Assembly: GCA_913056375.1 (NCBI GenBank)
Contig: CAJXNF010000090.1
Location: forward strand, 1-8,986
Reading direction: 5' to 3'
Source: an uncultured Pseudomonadota bacterium
Lineage (GTDB): Bacteria > SAR324 > NAC60-12
DNA length: 8,986 bases
Below the pieces are notes generated by a model, which searched no databases, was not told where the DNA came from, and saw only the letters and a list, made by a program, of their open reading frames with translations. Shown one piece after another: positions 1 to 6,624 of this stretch. The translations under genes were made by a program, and so were the position numbers. Position 1 is the first letter of the stretch; each line of letters starts with the position of its first letter.

Positions 1-16
1 TCTCCCAAGCATTAAA

Positions 17-32
17 AATATTTTGATATATT
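17..32. promoter_or_regulatory. Possible operator dyad upstream of the ArsR-family fragment
   Basis: An inverted repeat AATAT-N6-ATATT lies 25 to 40 bases before the ATG at 57, within a very AT-rich stretch (about 11-34) that could also supply a -10 element. ArsR-family regulators commonly bind AT-rich imperfect dyads overlapping their own promoter, so an autoregulatory site is plausible. The dyad is short and in AT-rich sequence, so chance occurrence is quite possible. No clear -35/-10 pair can be fixed because the window starts at position 1. Confidence 0.3.
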
Positions 33-56
33 ATGGCCCAATGCTAAACTTTCTCC

Positions 57-332
57 ATGACTGAAACTGCGACAACTCTCAGCAATGCTACCGAAAGCGA
101 ACAACACGCGCTGCAAGAGACATTGCCTGCACTGCGAAAAGCAGCTGCAGATCAGTTGCGCTTGACCGTTTTGCGTATATTGAGGAGAGATACTTTTAGT
201 GTTCAGGAGCTCTGTCAGATTCTGGCAGACTTCCCGGTTGATAGCCAAGATCTGCAAAACACTCCTGTCGATGGAAAGGTACTGGATAGTAAATTTCGGT
301 GGCTACTCCTCTTTCCTGAAGAAACTTTCTGA
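57..332 (+). pseudogene. 5' fragment of an ArsR-family transcriptional regulator, 3' end lost
   Basis: The open frame encodes 91 residues, but only about residues 1-56 look like a gene product. Residues 24-56 contain KAAADQLRLTVLRILRRD followed by FSVQELCQIL. This matches the start of the winged-helix domain of the proteobacterial ArsR-type regulators often found near S-adenosylmethionine-cycle genes (typical pattern: KAA-D-LRL-VLR-L--D-F-V-EL-Q). The family then continues with a recognition helix of the type QSGMSHHLKVL, and that is absent. From about residue 57 the frame reads antisense through the tail of the neighbouring aminotransferase and stops at 332, so the last 35 residues are not real homology. 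Without the recognition helix and wing the product should not bind DNA. No Shine-Dalgarno sequence precedes the ATG. The break may be a natural deletion or an assembly artefact. Confidence 0.7.
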
Positions 333-1272
333 GATCTTCCCTCCGCTGCACACGCACCGTGTACTGGTTGTAAATGTGGTGATTGAGCAGATTGTCATCC
401 TGATAGACAGCAGCAGGACAAACAACTTCTTCCAATTGAGCCTCACCAAGCAACTGATTGTATTGCGCAGCATTTTGACGACGTTGCTCGTGCCAAGCTT
501 CGAGGCGTTGTAGCTTGATTCGCAGTACACAGGCCTGAATCGGATCCATTCTGAAATTTCCACCGATCACCTTGTGATAATATTTTGGTTCTGCACCATG
601 GACACGCTTGATATGAAGCTGATGGTGTAACTCAGTATCGTTCGTAGTCACCATCCCACCGTCCCCAACTCCCCCAAGGTTTTTGGATGGAAAAAAGGAC
701 ATGCAACCCACGTCACTCATAGCTCCTGCTCTCCGGGCTTCACCATTCAATCGATACTCTGCTCCAATGGCCTGGGCGGCATCTTCGACGACCGCTATTC
801 CAAATTGCTGCGCAACGCCAAGAATGGCCTGCATATCTGCACATTGTCCAAAAAGATGAACTGGGATCACAGCCTTAACCTGAGCCAGTTCTTCTTCAGT
901 GTAACTCTCTAACTTTTCTTCAAGATGTTTTGGGCATAGATTGAAGGTTGTAGGATCAATTTCCAGAAAAACAGGTTCTGCATTCAAACGCGACACGACA
1001 CCCGCCGTCGCAAAAAAAGAAAAATCTGGAACCAGTACTTTATCTCCTGGACCAATATTGAGCGACATCAGGGCAAGCAGTAAAGCGTCTGTTCCTGAAG
1101 AGACACCCAAAGCATATTTGCAACCACTGTATTCGGCCACAGCTTCTTCAAACCGCTCTAACTCAGGCCCCATGATGTAGCGAGTTGAGTCAATCACATC
1201 CGTGACCGCAGCGATTATTTCATCTCGTAAGCCTTCATGCTGAGGGCGTAAATCAAGAAGAGGAACTTGCAT
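196..1272 (-). CDS. DegT/DnrJ/EryC1/StrS-family PLP aminotransferase, C-terminally truncated
   Basis: This is a fold-type I PLP enzyme of the sugar aminotransferase family, which transfers an amino group (usually from glutamate) to a keto-sugar nucleotide for surface polysaccharide or amino-sugar synthesis. The substrate cannot be read from sequence. Visible motifs: substrate/PLP loop VSSGTDAL (residues 57-64), VVEDAAQA with Asp164 for the PLP ring nitrogen, and SFFPSKNLGG with Lys197 as the Schiff-base lysine. IGGNFRMD and YYPVPFHRQ, typical of the C-terminal half, follow. The start is ATG at 1272, with AAGAG five bases upstream; the TTG at 1275 just before it is less likely. The protein is 358 residues and ends LPESDRAPEH. 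The family normally continues past the SERA-like motif with roughly 25-35 more residues (LSLPIYPEL-type strand and final helix), which are missing. The core is intact, so activity is uncertain. It lies 150 bases downstream of the PAS gene on the same strand, with no polysaccharide genes beside it. Confidence 0.85.
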   Translation of the reverse strand: MQVPLLDLRPQHEGLRDEIIAAVTDVIDSTRYIMGPELERFEEAVAEYSGCKYALGVSSGTDALLLALMSLNIGPGDKVLVPDFSFFATAGVVSRLNAEPVFLEIDPTTFNLCPKHLEEKLESYTEEELAQVKAVIPVHLFGQCADMQAILGVAQQFGIAVVEDAAQAIGAEYRLNGEARRAGAMSDVGCMSFFPSKNLGGVGDGGMVTTNDTELHHQLHIKRVHGAEPKYYHKVIGGNFRMDPIQACVLRIKLQRLEAWHEQRRQNAAQYNQLLGEAQLEEVVCPAAVYQDDNLLNHHIYNQYTVRVQRREDLRKFLQERGVATEIYYPVPFHRQECFADLGYQPGSLPESDRAPEH

Positions 1273-1422
1273 CAATGCTCTTTTGTGTATCAGGTGGAAG
1301 TTTCTTTGGAGTGAGTAGGAAAGTTAAAGGATTTGCTTGCAGAAAAAATTCCAGAGTCGGAGGAGGAAACTCAAATTCAATAAGTGGTTATCACACTCCA
1401 ATTTTGAGATCTTAAAGAAGTC
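1273..1422. other. Intergenic gap between the PAS gene and the aminotransferase
   Basis: These 150 bases contain no convincing ORF, terminator hairpin or promoter. All three minus-strand frames after the PAS stop codon show no family-like residues, so there is no sign of a lost output domain attached to the PAS protein. Confidence 0.5.
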
Positions 1423-2451
1423 TTAATGGGCTGATTTCGTTTCTTCAGATTCAATCACTTGAACAAACCCCAAGTAACGTTGAGTTCCTGTACGTTGAAC
1501 TGGGCTACCCTGGACTCGTAATTGTAAGCGATCTCCATCAGGTAGTAGATAGCAATGGCTCAAAGTAAATGGCTTACCCTTTTCAATCGCTTGTTGCCAT
1601 TGACCACGAACATTTTCCTGGTCATTTTCTGGCACACGATCCAAATAAGCCTGAAAAAAATTCGTTGGACTCGTTGAGGGATGAATTTTCAGGAGAGTGA
1701 AGAGATGCGGCGAGCAGAAGATTTGCCCTTCTTCCCATTGCCAATCACCCAACCGTGCCAATTGCTGAGCCTGTAATAAACGATACTCACGCTCTTGAAG
1801 TTTCTGGAGTTCCTCCTGACGTTGCAGTGTCACATTTTCAAGCACGACCTGACATCCTTCAATTCTACCGTCTTCTGTGGGGGCAAGAGCAAAGCCATGG
1901 GCAACAACAATTTGCTCATCACGTAACTTCCATTCTTCTCGCTGAGCTTCGGAATTCCGCAGTACTCGGTCAAAGAAGCGTCGAAAGTTTTCTTGAGAAT
2001 ACCGATGCAGAAACAGCGACATCGGCATCCTCTCAGGATGTAAATCTGGGTTTGCTTGTGCAAGCAGGTTGGCAGCCTGGTGGTTGAGTTCAAGAATTCG
2101 TGATGACTCGTTGAGGACGAGGCATGGGAGAGGTGAATTACGAAAGAGGGCCTGGTAACGTGAGCGTGATTCTTCCAAGGAATAGCGAATTTCCAGCAGT
2201 TCTTCGTTCTGCACTCGCAACTCTTCCTGATGAATTCTAAGTTCCTGTAGCAGCTCCTGTGGATTGGGGGTTTCGCTGTCTTGCTCAGAAAATTCCAGTA
2301 AGGTCTGATCTTCGGATTCCTGCCAATTTTTTTGCAAAAGCGAGTTGTTCCACTTTCGCATTTTGTCCATTCTCTGCCCTAAACGGGCATTATCCAGCTT
2401 GAGTTGTTCAATCTCCAACAGCAACTCTTGCCTGTCCTTTATTTCATCCAT
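1423..2451 (-). CDS. Orphan coiled-coil protein with two PAS domains and no output domain
   Basis: A 342-residue soluble protein. Residues 1-40 and about 63-100 are heptad-rich coiled coil (for example ELRIHQEELRVQNEELLEIR), of the kind that precedes PAS sensors. PAS domain 1 spans about 98-208 (SRYQALFRNSPLPCLVLNE onward, ending VVLENVTLQRQEE). A short helix (about 209-232) leads to a second, PAS_3-like domain at about 233-335 (ARLGDWQWE to YLGFVQVIE). The protein then stops. There is no HisKA, HATPase, GGDEF, EAL, HTH or methyl-accepting segment, and no membrane segment or signal peptide. PAS domains bind small ligands or cofactors or mediate dimerisation; the ligand here is unknown. The ATG at 2451 is chosen because GGAG lies six bases upstream; a TTG at 2478 would add nine residues without better support. 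It probably acts by protein-protein contact with a kinase or cyclase encoded elsewhere, but that is inference. Confidence 0.85.
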   Translation of the reverse strand: MDEIKDRQELLLEIEQLKLDNARLGQRMDKMRKWNNSLLQKNWQESEDQTLLEFSEQDSETPNPQELLQELRIHQEELRVQNEELLEIRYSLEESRSRYQALFRNSPLPCLVLNESSRILELNHQAANLLAQANPDLHPERMPMSLFLHRYSQENFRRFFDRVLRNSEAQREEWKLRDEQIVVAHGFALAPTEDGRIEGCQVVLENVTLQRQEELQKLQEREYRLLQAQQLARLGDWQWEEGQIFCSPHLFTLLKIHPSTSPTNFFQAYLDRVPENDQENVRGQWQQAIEKGKPFTLSHCYLLPDGDRLQLRVQGSPVQRTGTQRYLGFVQVIESEETKSAH

Positions 2452-2457
2452 TCTCTG

Positions 2458-2461
2458 CTCC
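2458..2461 (-). promoter_or_regulatory. Shine-Dalgarno GGAG for the PAS gene
   Basis: GGAG sits six bases before the ATG at 2451. It is the best ribosome binding site in the window and decides that start over the TTG at 2478. Confidence 0.6.
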
Positions 2462-2493
2462 GAGTTGAAAGACAACAACTAGTTTGGCAAGCG

Positions 2494-2522
2494 TTTAAAA
2501 TAATTCAACGTTGAAGATTCAA
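2494..2522 (-). promoter_or_regulatory. Candidate sigma70-type promoter of the PAS gene
   Basis: On the minus strand TTGAAT (2522-2517, 4/6 matches to the -35 consensus) is followed by a 17-base spacer and TTTAAA (2499-2494, 4/6 matches to the -10 consensus). This would start transcription roughly 35 bases upstream of the PAS ATG, allowing the PAS gene to be expressed apart from the thioredoxin gene, whose stop codon is at 2546. The match is moderate only. Confidence 0.35.
2504..2515. promoter_or_regulatory. Perfect 12-bp palindrome TTCAACGTTGAA, possible operator
   Basis: The palindrome has no spacer and falls entirely between the candidate -35 and -10 elements of the PAS gene promoter, a position from which a bound dimer would block RNA polymerase. 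No regulator for it is identifiable here. A cruciform or chance match is the alternative. Confidence 0.3.
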
Positions 2523-2545
2523 TCAAATAACATTTAGCTTTAAGA

Positions 2546-3070
2546 TCAACGAGTTTGCCAACGTAATCCCAGTTCCGTACTATAGCCAACCGATCGAGCA
2601 GCGACTTTTCCTGTGGGATCAACAACGTAATATGTTGGGAAAGCTCCAATGTGATAATTTGCTGCCATCTCTTGATCGCCGAAGAGAACAGGATAGTTCA
2701 ATTGATGCCGCTGTAAGAATACATCAACCTCTTCCAGGCTTTGATAGGAGAGAGCAACCAACCAGATCAACAATTCTCCATCTTGCTGCTTTGACTGCAA
2801 ACCTTCCAAATTACCGATGCTGAAATGACAAACCGTACACCACGGAGCAAAGAAGTAGAGCAGAAGCGTCTTTCCTTTTGCATCAGATAAACTGTATGTT
2901 TGTCCATCTCTGGCAAAAAGCCGAAATTGTGGGGCAAGTTCTTTCTCAGGTACCAGTTCACGGGCCTGCCAAGTAGTCACTCCCCAAAAGATCAAGCCTG
3001 CCAATAGTAACGTCCGTAACCAACCAGCCATTCGGCCAGCCCAGGTTACCCAGCCTTTTTTGAGTTTCAT
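2546..3070 (-). CDS. Membrane-anchored thioredoxin-fold (TlpA-like) disulfide oxidoreductase
   Basis: A 174-residue protein with a positively charged N-terminus and one hydrophobic segment (about residues 17-34), acting as a signal anchor so that the redox domain faces the periplasm. The thioredoxin fold follows: an ahpC/TSA-redoxin-like start (ELAPQFRLFARDG, about 44-56), then FFAPWCTVCHFSI with the active-site pair Cys78-Thr-Val-Cys81, and the cis-proline Pro145 in GAFPTYYVVD. The C-terminal VGYSTELGLRW resembles gammaproteobacterial proteins annotated as protein disulfide oxidoreductase. It should reduce or isomerise disulfides, or deliver electrons to a periplasmic partner, which is not encoded nearby. 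The first ATG is used; Met14 is an alternative start but loses the basic N-terminus. The only upstream purine tract is GGGTTGGG, a weak ribosome site. Its start codon is only 15 bases from the divergent typA start. Confidence 0.85.
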   Translation of the reverse strand: MKLKKGWVTWAGRMAGWLRTLLLAGLIFWGVTTWQARELVPEKELAPQFRLFARDGQTYSLSDAKGKTLLLYFFAPWCTVCHFSIGNLEGLQSKQQDGELLIWLVALSYQSLEEVDVFLQRHQLNYPVLFGDQEMAANYHIGAFPTYYVVDPTGKVAARSVGYSTELGLRWQTR

Positions 3071-3085
3071 CCCAACCCAAACTTT

Positions 3086-4912
3086 ATGCAGTTAGTCACC
3101 AACCCGAAAATTCGTAATTTAGCTATTATTGCACATGTTGACCATGGCAAAACCACACTTGTCGATCAGATGTTTCGTCAAAGCGGATTGTTCCGCGAAA
3201 ATCAAGAAATCAGTGACCGCCTGATGGACTCCATGGACCTGGAAAAGGAACGTGGAATCACGATTTCTGCCAAGAATTGCTCCATTGAATGGAAAGGCAC
3301 CAAAATCAACATCCTTGACACTCCAGGACACGCAGATTTTGGTGGAGAAGTTGAAAGAGCTCTGACCATGGTCGATGGTGCAATTTTACTTGTCGATGCT
3401 TCTGAAGGCCCTCTGCCTCAAACCCGCTTTGTCTTGAAAAAAGCTCTCGAAAACAGACTACAAGTCCTGGTTGTCGTTAATAAAATTGATCGACAAGATG
3501 CCCGTCCAGATGAAGTTCTGAATGAGGTCTATGACTTATTCATCGATCTGGAAGCCGATGATGAGCAAATTGACTTTCCAGTGTTTTATGCCATTGGACG
3601 CGAAGGCATTGCAAAAACCTCTTTGGACGCTGAGTCAAATACTCTTGAACCTCTGTTAGATGGAGTCGTGGAGCATGTACCGCCTCCACGTTTCAAGGAG
3701 GAAGCTCCTTTTCAGATGTTGGTTGCTGATCTCGGTTATTCCGAATTTTTGGGACGCCTCGCTGTCGGTCGGGTGATGAACGGACAGGTACAACGCAACG
3801 AACCCCTGGTCTGCCTGGGTGAGAAAGGAACCAAGGCTCTGCGTGCCACGAAGTTGCAGGTGTATCGTGGAACCACCATGGCAGAAGTCGGTGAAATTGA
3901 GGCAGGAGACATTCTGATTCTCGCTGGAGTGGAAGACGTTCATATCGGTGACACGATCTGTCATGCGGAAAGCCCTCAGGCGCTCCCACGGCTGCGAATT
4001 GACGAGCCCACAGTCTCCATGAGATTTTTCACAAACACCTCACCACTTTCCGGACGTGAAGGGAAGTTTGTTCAGTCCACAAAACTTCGAGAAAGATTAC
4101 TTCGGGAAACTCTAAGGAATGTGTCCTTGCAAGTAGAAGACACTGATGATGCCGAATGTTTCCTGGTGAAAGGGCGTGGTGAACTGCAAATGTCGATTCT
4201 GATCGAAACCATGCGCCGGGAAGGGTTCGAGCTTTCCGTAGGCCGCCCAGAGGTCATCTGTCGACGTGAAGGGACTCAGCTACTGGAACCCATTGAAGAA
4301 GTCTACATTGATTGTGACGAAGATTTTCTGGGAATTGTCTCTGAAAAATTGTCGCTCCGTAAAGGGAGAATGGTCAATTTGGTAAATCATGGCACAGGCC
4401 GGATCCGAGCACAGTTTCAGGTTCCCTCTCGGGGACTGATCGGATACCGCAGTGAGTTTCTGACAGATACTCGCGGAACCGGTATTCTCAACTCCATGCT
4501 CCTGGGCTATGAGCCCCATCGGGGAGCCTTGCCAACTCGGTTGACGGGGTCGTTAGTGGCAGACCGAAGTGGAAAATCAGTAGCTTATGCATTGTTTAAT
4601 TTGGAACCTAGAGGGCGACTGTTTCTTGGACCAGGTGTCGAAGTTTATGAGGGGATGATCATTGGTGAACACAATCGAAATAGCGATTTAAACGTGAACC
4701 CCTGCAAAGAGAAAAAACTAACCAATGTTCGGGCATCTGGGAAAGACGAGAACACTGTTCTGACTCCTGTGTTGCCGCTGACACTGGAACAAGCCATTGA
4801 GTTCATTGTTGATGACGAAGTGGTGGAAGTGACCCCGAAAAGTATTCGTCCTCGCAAGGCCATTCTCAACAATTCTGCTCGTCAAATTGCTGCTAAACGT
4901 AGCACCCCCTGA
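3086..4912 (+). CDS. typA: Translational GTPase TypA/BipA
   Basis: A full-length ribosome-binding GTPase (608 residues; the E. coli protein is about the same length) that assists late 50S assembly and growth under cold or stress conditions. GTPase motifs are clear: G1 AHVDHGKT (16-23), G2 RGITI (56-60), G3 DTPGH (78-82, His82 the likely catalytic histidine) and G4 NKID (132-135). The G5 position, often YASA, reads YAIG here. After the beta-barrel domain II (DLGYSEFLGRLAVGRV onward) come the EF-G-like domains III and V and the TypA-specific C-terminal domain with PSRGLIGYRSEFLTDTRGTG and KKLTNVRASGKDE. The wording of these motifs is closer to alpha/deltaproteobacterial TypA than to E. coli BipA. 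The ATG at 3086 is the only reasonable start and gives the expected N-terminus (IRNLAIIAHVDHGKT), yet no Shine-Dalgarno sequence precedes it. Any promoter would have to overlap the start of the divergent thioredoxin gene. Confidence 0.97.
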   Translation: MQLVTNPKIRNLAIIAHVDHGKTTLVDQMFRQSGLFRENQEISDRLMDSMDLEKERGITISAKNCSIEWKGTKINILDTPGHADFGGEVERALTMVDGAILLVDASEGPLPQTRFVLKKALENRLQVLVVVNKIDRQDARPDEVLNEVYDLFIDLEADDEQIDFPVFYAIGREGIAKTSLDAESNTLEPLLDGVVEHVPPPRFKEEAPFQMLVADLGYSEFLGRLAVGRVMNGQVQRNEPLVCLGEKGTKALRATKLQVYRGTTMAEVGEIEAGDILILAGVEDVHIGDTICHAESPQALPRLRIDEPTVSMRFFTNTSPLSGREGKFVQSTKLRERLLRETLRNVSLQVEDTDDAECFLVKGRGELQMSILIETMRREGFELSVGRPEVICRREGTQLLEPIEEVYIDCDEDFLGIVSEKLSLRKGRMVNLVNHGTGRIRAQFQVPSRGLIGYRSEFLTDTRGTGILNSMLLGYEPHRGALPTRLTGSLVADRSGKSVAYALFNLEPRGRLFLGPGVEVYEGMIIGEHNRNSDLNVNPCKEKKLTNVRASGKDENTVLTPVLPLTLEQAIEFIVDDEVVEVTPKSIRPRKAILNNSARQIAAKRSTP

Positions 4913-4953
4913 AGAATTTGTTCGACTTTCTTTTCTAATATCTTACATTGCCA

Positions 4954-4975
4954 CCGGTGAGCGTTTGCTCATCGG
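4954..4975 (+). terminator. typA: Hairpin after typA, possible transcription terminator
   Basis: CCGGTGAGC, loop GTTT, GCTCATCGG forms a nine-pair stem with a single G-U wobble, 41 bases after the typA stop codon. The following bases (CTCTCTGGCTCTTG) are pyrimidine-rich but not a proper T run, so intrinsic termination would be weak. The hairpin could instead be an mRNA 3' stabiliser or have a role in the leader of the DASH gene. Confidence 0.4.
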
Positions 4976-4996
4976 CTCTCTGGCTCTTGTAAATAA

Positions 4997-5016
4997 AGTG
5001 AATCAATTTCTTCACT
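4997..5016 (+). repeat. Short inverted repeat in the typA-DASH gap
   Basis: AGTGAA and TTCACT form six-base arms around an eight-base spacer, 22 bases after the typA hairpin. A further five-base dyad (GACTG-GCAT-CAGTC) lies at 5060-5073. The 199-base gap between typA and the DASH gene therefore carries three inverted repeats, but no convincing -35/-10 pair or ORF. These two are short enough to be chance. Confidence 0.25.
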
Positions 5017-5111
5017 CACACAACTAACGTTCCCCAGCGGATGACTTTTGGCAACCTTAGACTGGCATCAGTCAACTCTGACGTTGCTCTCACTCAATCC
5101 CATGGCATTCC

Positions 5112-6518
5112 ATGAGAACCACGCTGGTATGGCTTCGCAACGATCTTCGACTTCATGATCATCTGCCCTTACAGTGTGCTCTGGAGAAGTCCGACCAACT
5201 TCTATTGGTCTACTGCCTGCCGGATTCCTGGTTCGAATCTACTTCGTATGGGTTCCCGAAGATCAATAACATCCGCTTAGAGTTTCTGCTGCAAAGTCTG
5301 GGAGACCTAAGGAAGCATGCTCAGGAAAGAGGGGGAGAATTGATCTTTCGAAGGGGCAATCCACCTGAGATTATTGCGGAATTGGCAGATCGTCACCGGG
5401 TTGATGCCGTCTTTGCTCACCGTGAACACGCCCCTGACGAAAAACGTGAAGAAGACAACCTCCGTGAGAGACTAAAAGTCCCCTTACGACTCTGTGACGG
5501 GAATAGCTTGCTGAAAGAAACGGAACTTCCTTTTTCTTTGGTTGATCTCCCACAAGTTTTCAGTAATTTCCGCAAACAGGTAGAAAAAGAAGTCCAAATC
5601 AGTCGTCCGGTTCCTGTCCCGAAAACTCTTCCTTCCCATCCTCAGGACTGTCCGCCGGGCATCATTCCTTCTTTGGAAGACCTGGGTTTTGAGCCTTTCA
5701 TTCGGGATATCCGCAGTGTCTATCGCTTTGCCGGTGGGGAGACCGCAGCGTTGTCCCGTGTTCAACACTACTTATGGAAATCGCATGCAATCAAGACCTA
5801 CAAAGAAACACGCAATGGGATGCTGAAAGCGGACGACTCCGCAAAACTTTCACCCTGGCTGGCTCTAGGTTGCCTATCTCCAAAGCATGTTTATCAAGAG
5901 GTTCGACGATACGAAAATGATGTGGTTGCCAATGATTCTACGTACTGGCTGATATTTGAGCTCTGGTGGCGAGAATACTTTCGCTGGATCACACGACTGC
6001 ATGGTGAGAATTTATTCCGTTCCGGTGGTATACGCAACCAATCACCAAAAGTAGAACATTGGGAAAAGTGGCTCGAAGCCTGGTGTCAGGGTGAAACAGG
6101 AGTTCCTTTTGTGGATGCGCACATGAGGAAGCTCAACGCAACAGGCTACATGTCGAATCGAGGCAGACAAAACGTAGCTAGTTTTCTAGTTCGAGACCTG
6201 CAACAGGATTGGCGCTTGGGTGCTGCCTACTTCGAAAGTCGCTTGATTGACTATGATGTTCACAGCAACTGGGGGAACTGGAACTATGTGGCTGGGGTTG
6301 GTAACGATCCAAGAGAAGATCGTTATTTCAATCTGGTCACACAAACCCTGCGTTATGACCCAAATGGAGAGTTCATTATTCGCTGGGTCCCTGAATTGCG
6401 TGACGTACCACCAAAAGAAATTCCACACATCGTGCAGTTTACCCGTCAACAAAGAGAGAAGTATAGGTTGGGAGCCTACCCAGAGCCCATCGTATTTTCC
6501 TCAGCCTGGCGTCGTTAA
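5112..6518 (+). CDS. DASH-type cryptochrome / deoxyribodipyrimidine photolyase
   Basis: A 468-residue flavoprotein of the cryptochrome/photolyase superfamily, using blue light and FAD to split cyclobutane pyrimidine dimers. DASH members act best on single-stranded DNA in vitro and may also signal. The N-terminal alpha/beta antenna domain starts TLVWLRNDLRLHD (residues 4-16). The C-terminal FAD domain carries ELWWREYFRW (283-292), GVPFVDAHMRKLNATGYMSNRGRQNVASF (330-358) and YDVHSNWGNWNYVAGVGNDPRE (381-402). The SNRGRQNVASF and SNWGNWNYVAGVGNDPRE wording is diagnostic of the DASH group rather than class I photolyase. Tryptophans of the expected electron-transfer chain are present (likely Trp324, Trp367, Trp390 by position). 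The ATG at 5112 gives the standard N-terminus; an out-of-frame ATG lies at 5102 and there is no Shine-Dalgarno sequence. No chromophore-synthesis gene is adjacent. Confidence 0.95.
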   Translation: MRTTLVWLRNDLRLHDHLPLQCALEKSDQLLLVYCLPDSWFESTSYGFPKINNIRLEFLLQSLGDLRKHAQERGGELIFRRGNPPEIIAELADRHRVDAVFAHREHAPDEKREEDNLRERLKVPLRLCDGNSLLKETELPFSLVDLPQVFSNFRKQVEKEVQISRPVPVPKTLPSHPQDCPPGIIPSLEDLGFEPFIRDIRSVYRFAGGETAALSRVQHYLWKSHAIKTYKETRNGMLKADDSAKLSPWLALGCLSPKHVYQEVRRYENDVVANDSTYWLIFELWWREYFRWITRLHGENLFRSGGIRNQSPKVEHWEKWLEAWCQGETGVPFVDAHMRKLNATGYMSNRGRQNVASFLVRDLQQDWRLGAAYFESRLIDYDVHSNWGNWNYVAGVGNDPREDRYFNLVTQTLRYDPNGEFIIRWVPELRDVPPKEIPHIVQFTRQQREKYRLGAYPEPIVFSSAWRR

Positions 6519-6624
6519 ATTGATGGTGTAGATTTCTTCGGGCTTGTTGTAAGCAAGGTAGATATGAAAAAATAATTGAATTTGATAACAGCCAACTTTC
6601 ATACCGTATTTTAGTCAGTTCACG
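6519..6624 (+). other. Gap between the DASH gene and menF
   Basis: This 106-base AT-rich gap has no ORF and no good terminator; only a four-base-arm hairpin (GCTT-GTTGT-AAGC) is visible. TTGAAT with TTCATA 16 bases later is a poor promoter match. menF could be transcribed from here or by read-through from the DASH gene. Confidence 0.35.

Noticed and set aside
90..195. In-frame continuation of the aminotransferase past its stop codon, with LSSIYA and LQLLFAVQAMS faintly resembling the family's C-terminal strand and helix
   Set aside because: The same bases on the plus strand match the ArsR family far better (KAAADQLRLTVLRIL), and the minus-strand likeness needs a stop read-through and a one-residue shift. 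It is best explained as antisense coincidence.
12..257. 81-residue minus-strand open frame overlapping the breakpoint
   Set aside because: It is antisense to the ArsR fragment and out of frame with the aminotransferase; the cysteine/serine-rich translation resembles no family.
5102..5104. ATG at 5102 as an alternative start of the DASH gene
   Set aside because: It is out of frame by one base with the ATG at 5112, and the latter gives the exact family N-terminus.
6247..6531. 94-residue plus-strand open frame inside the DASH gene
   Set aside because: It lies in another frame of a strongly conserved coding region and has no homology-like motifs.
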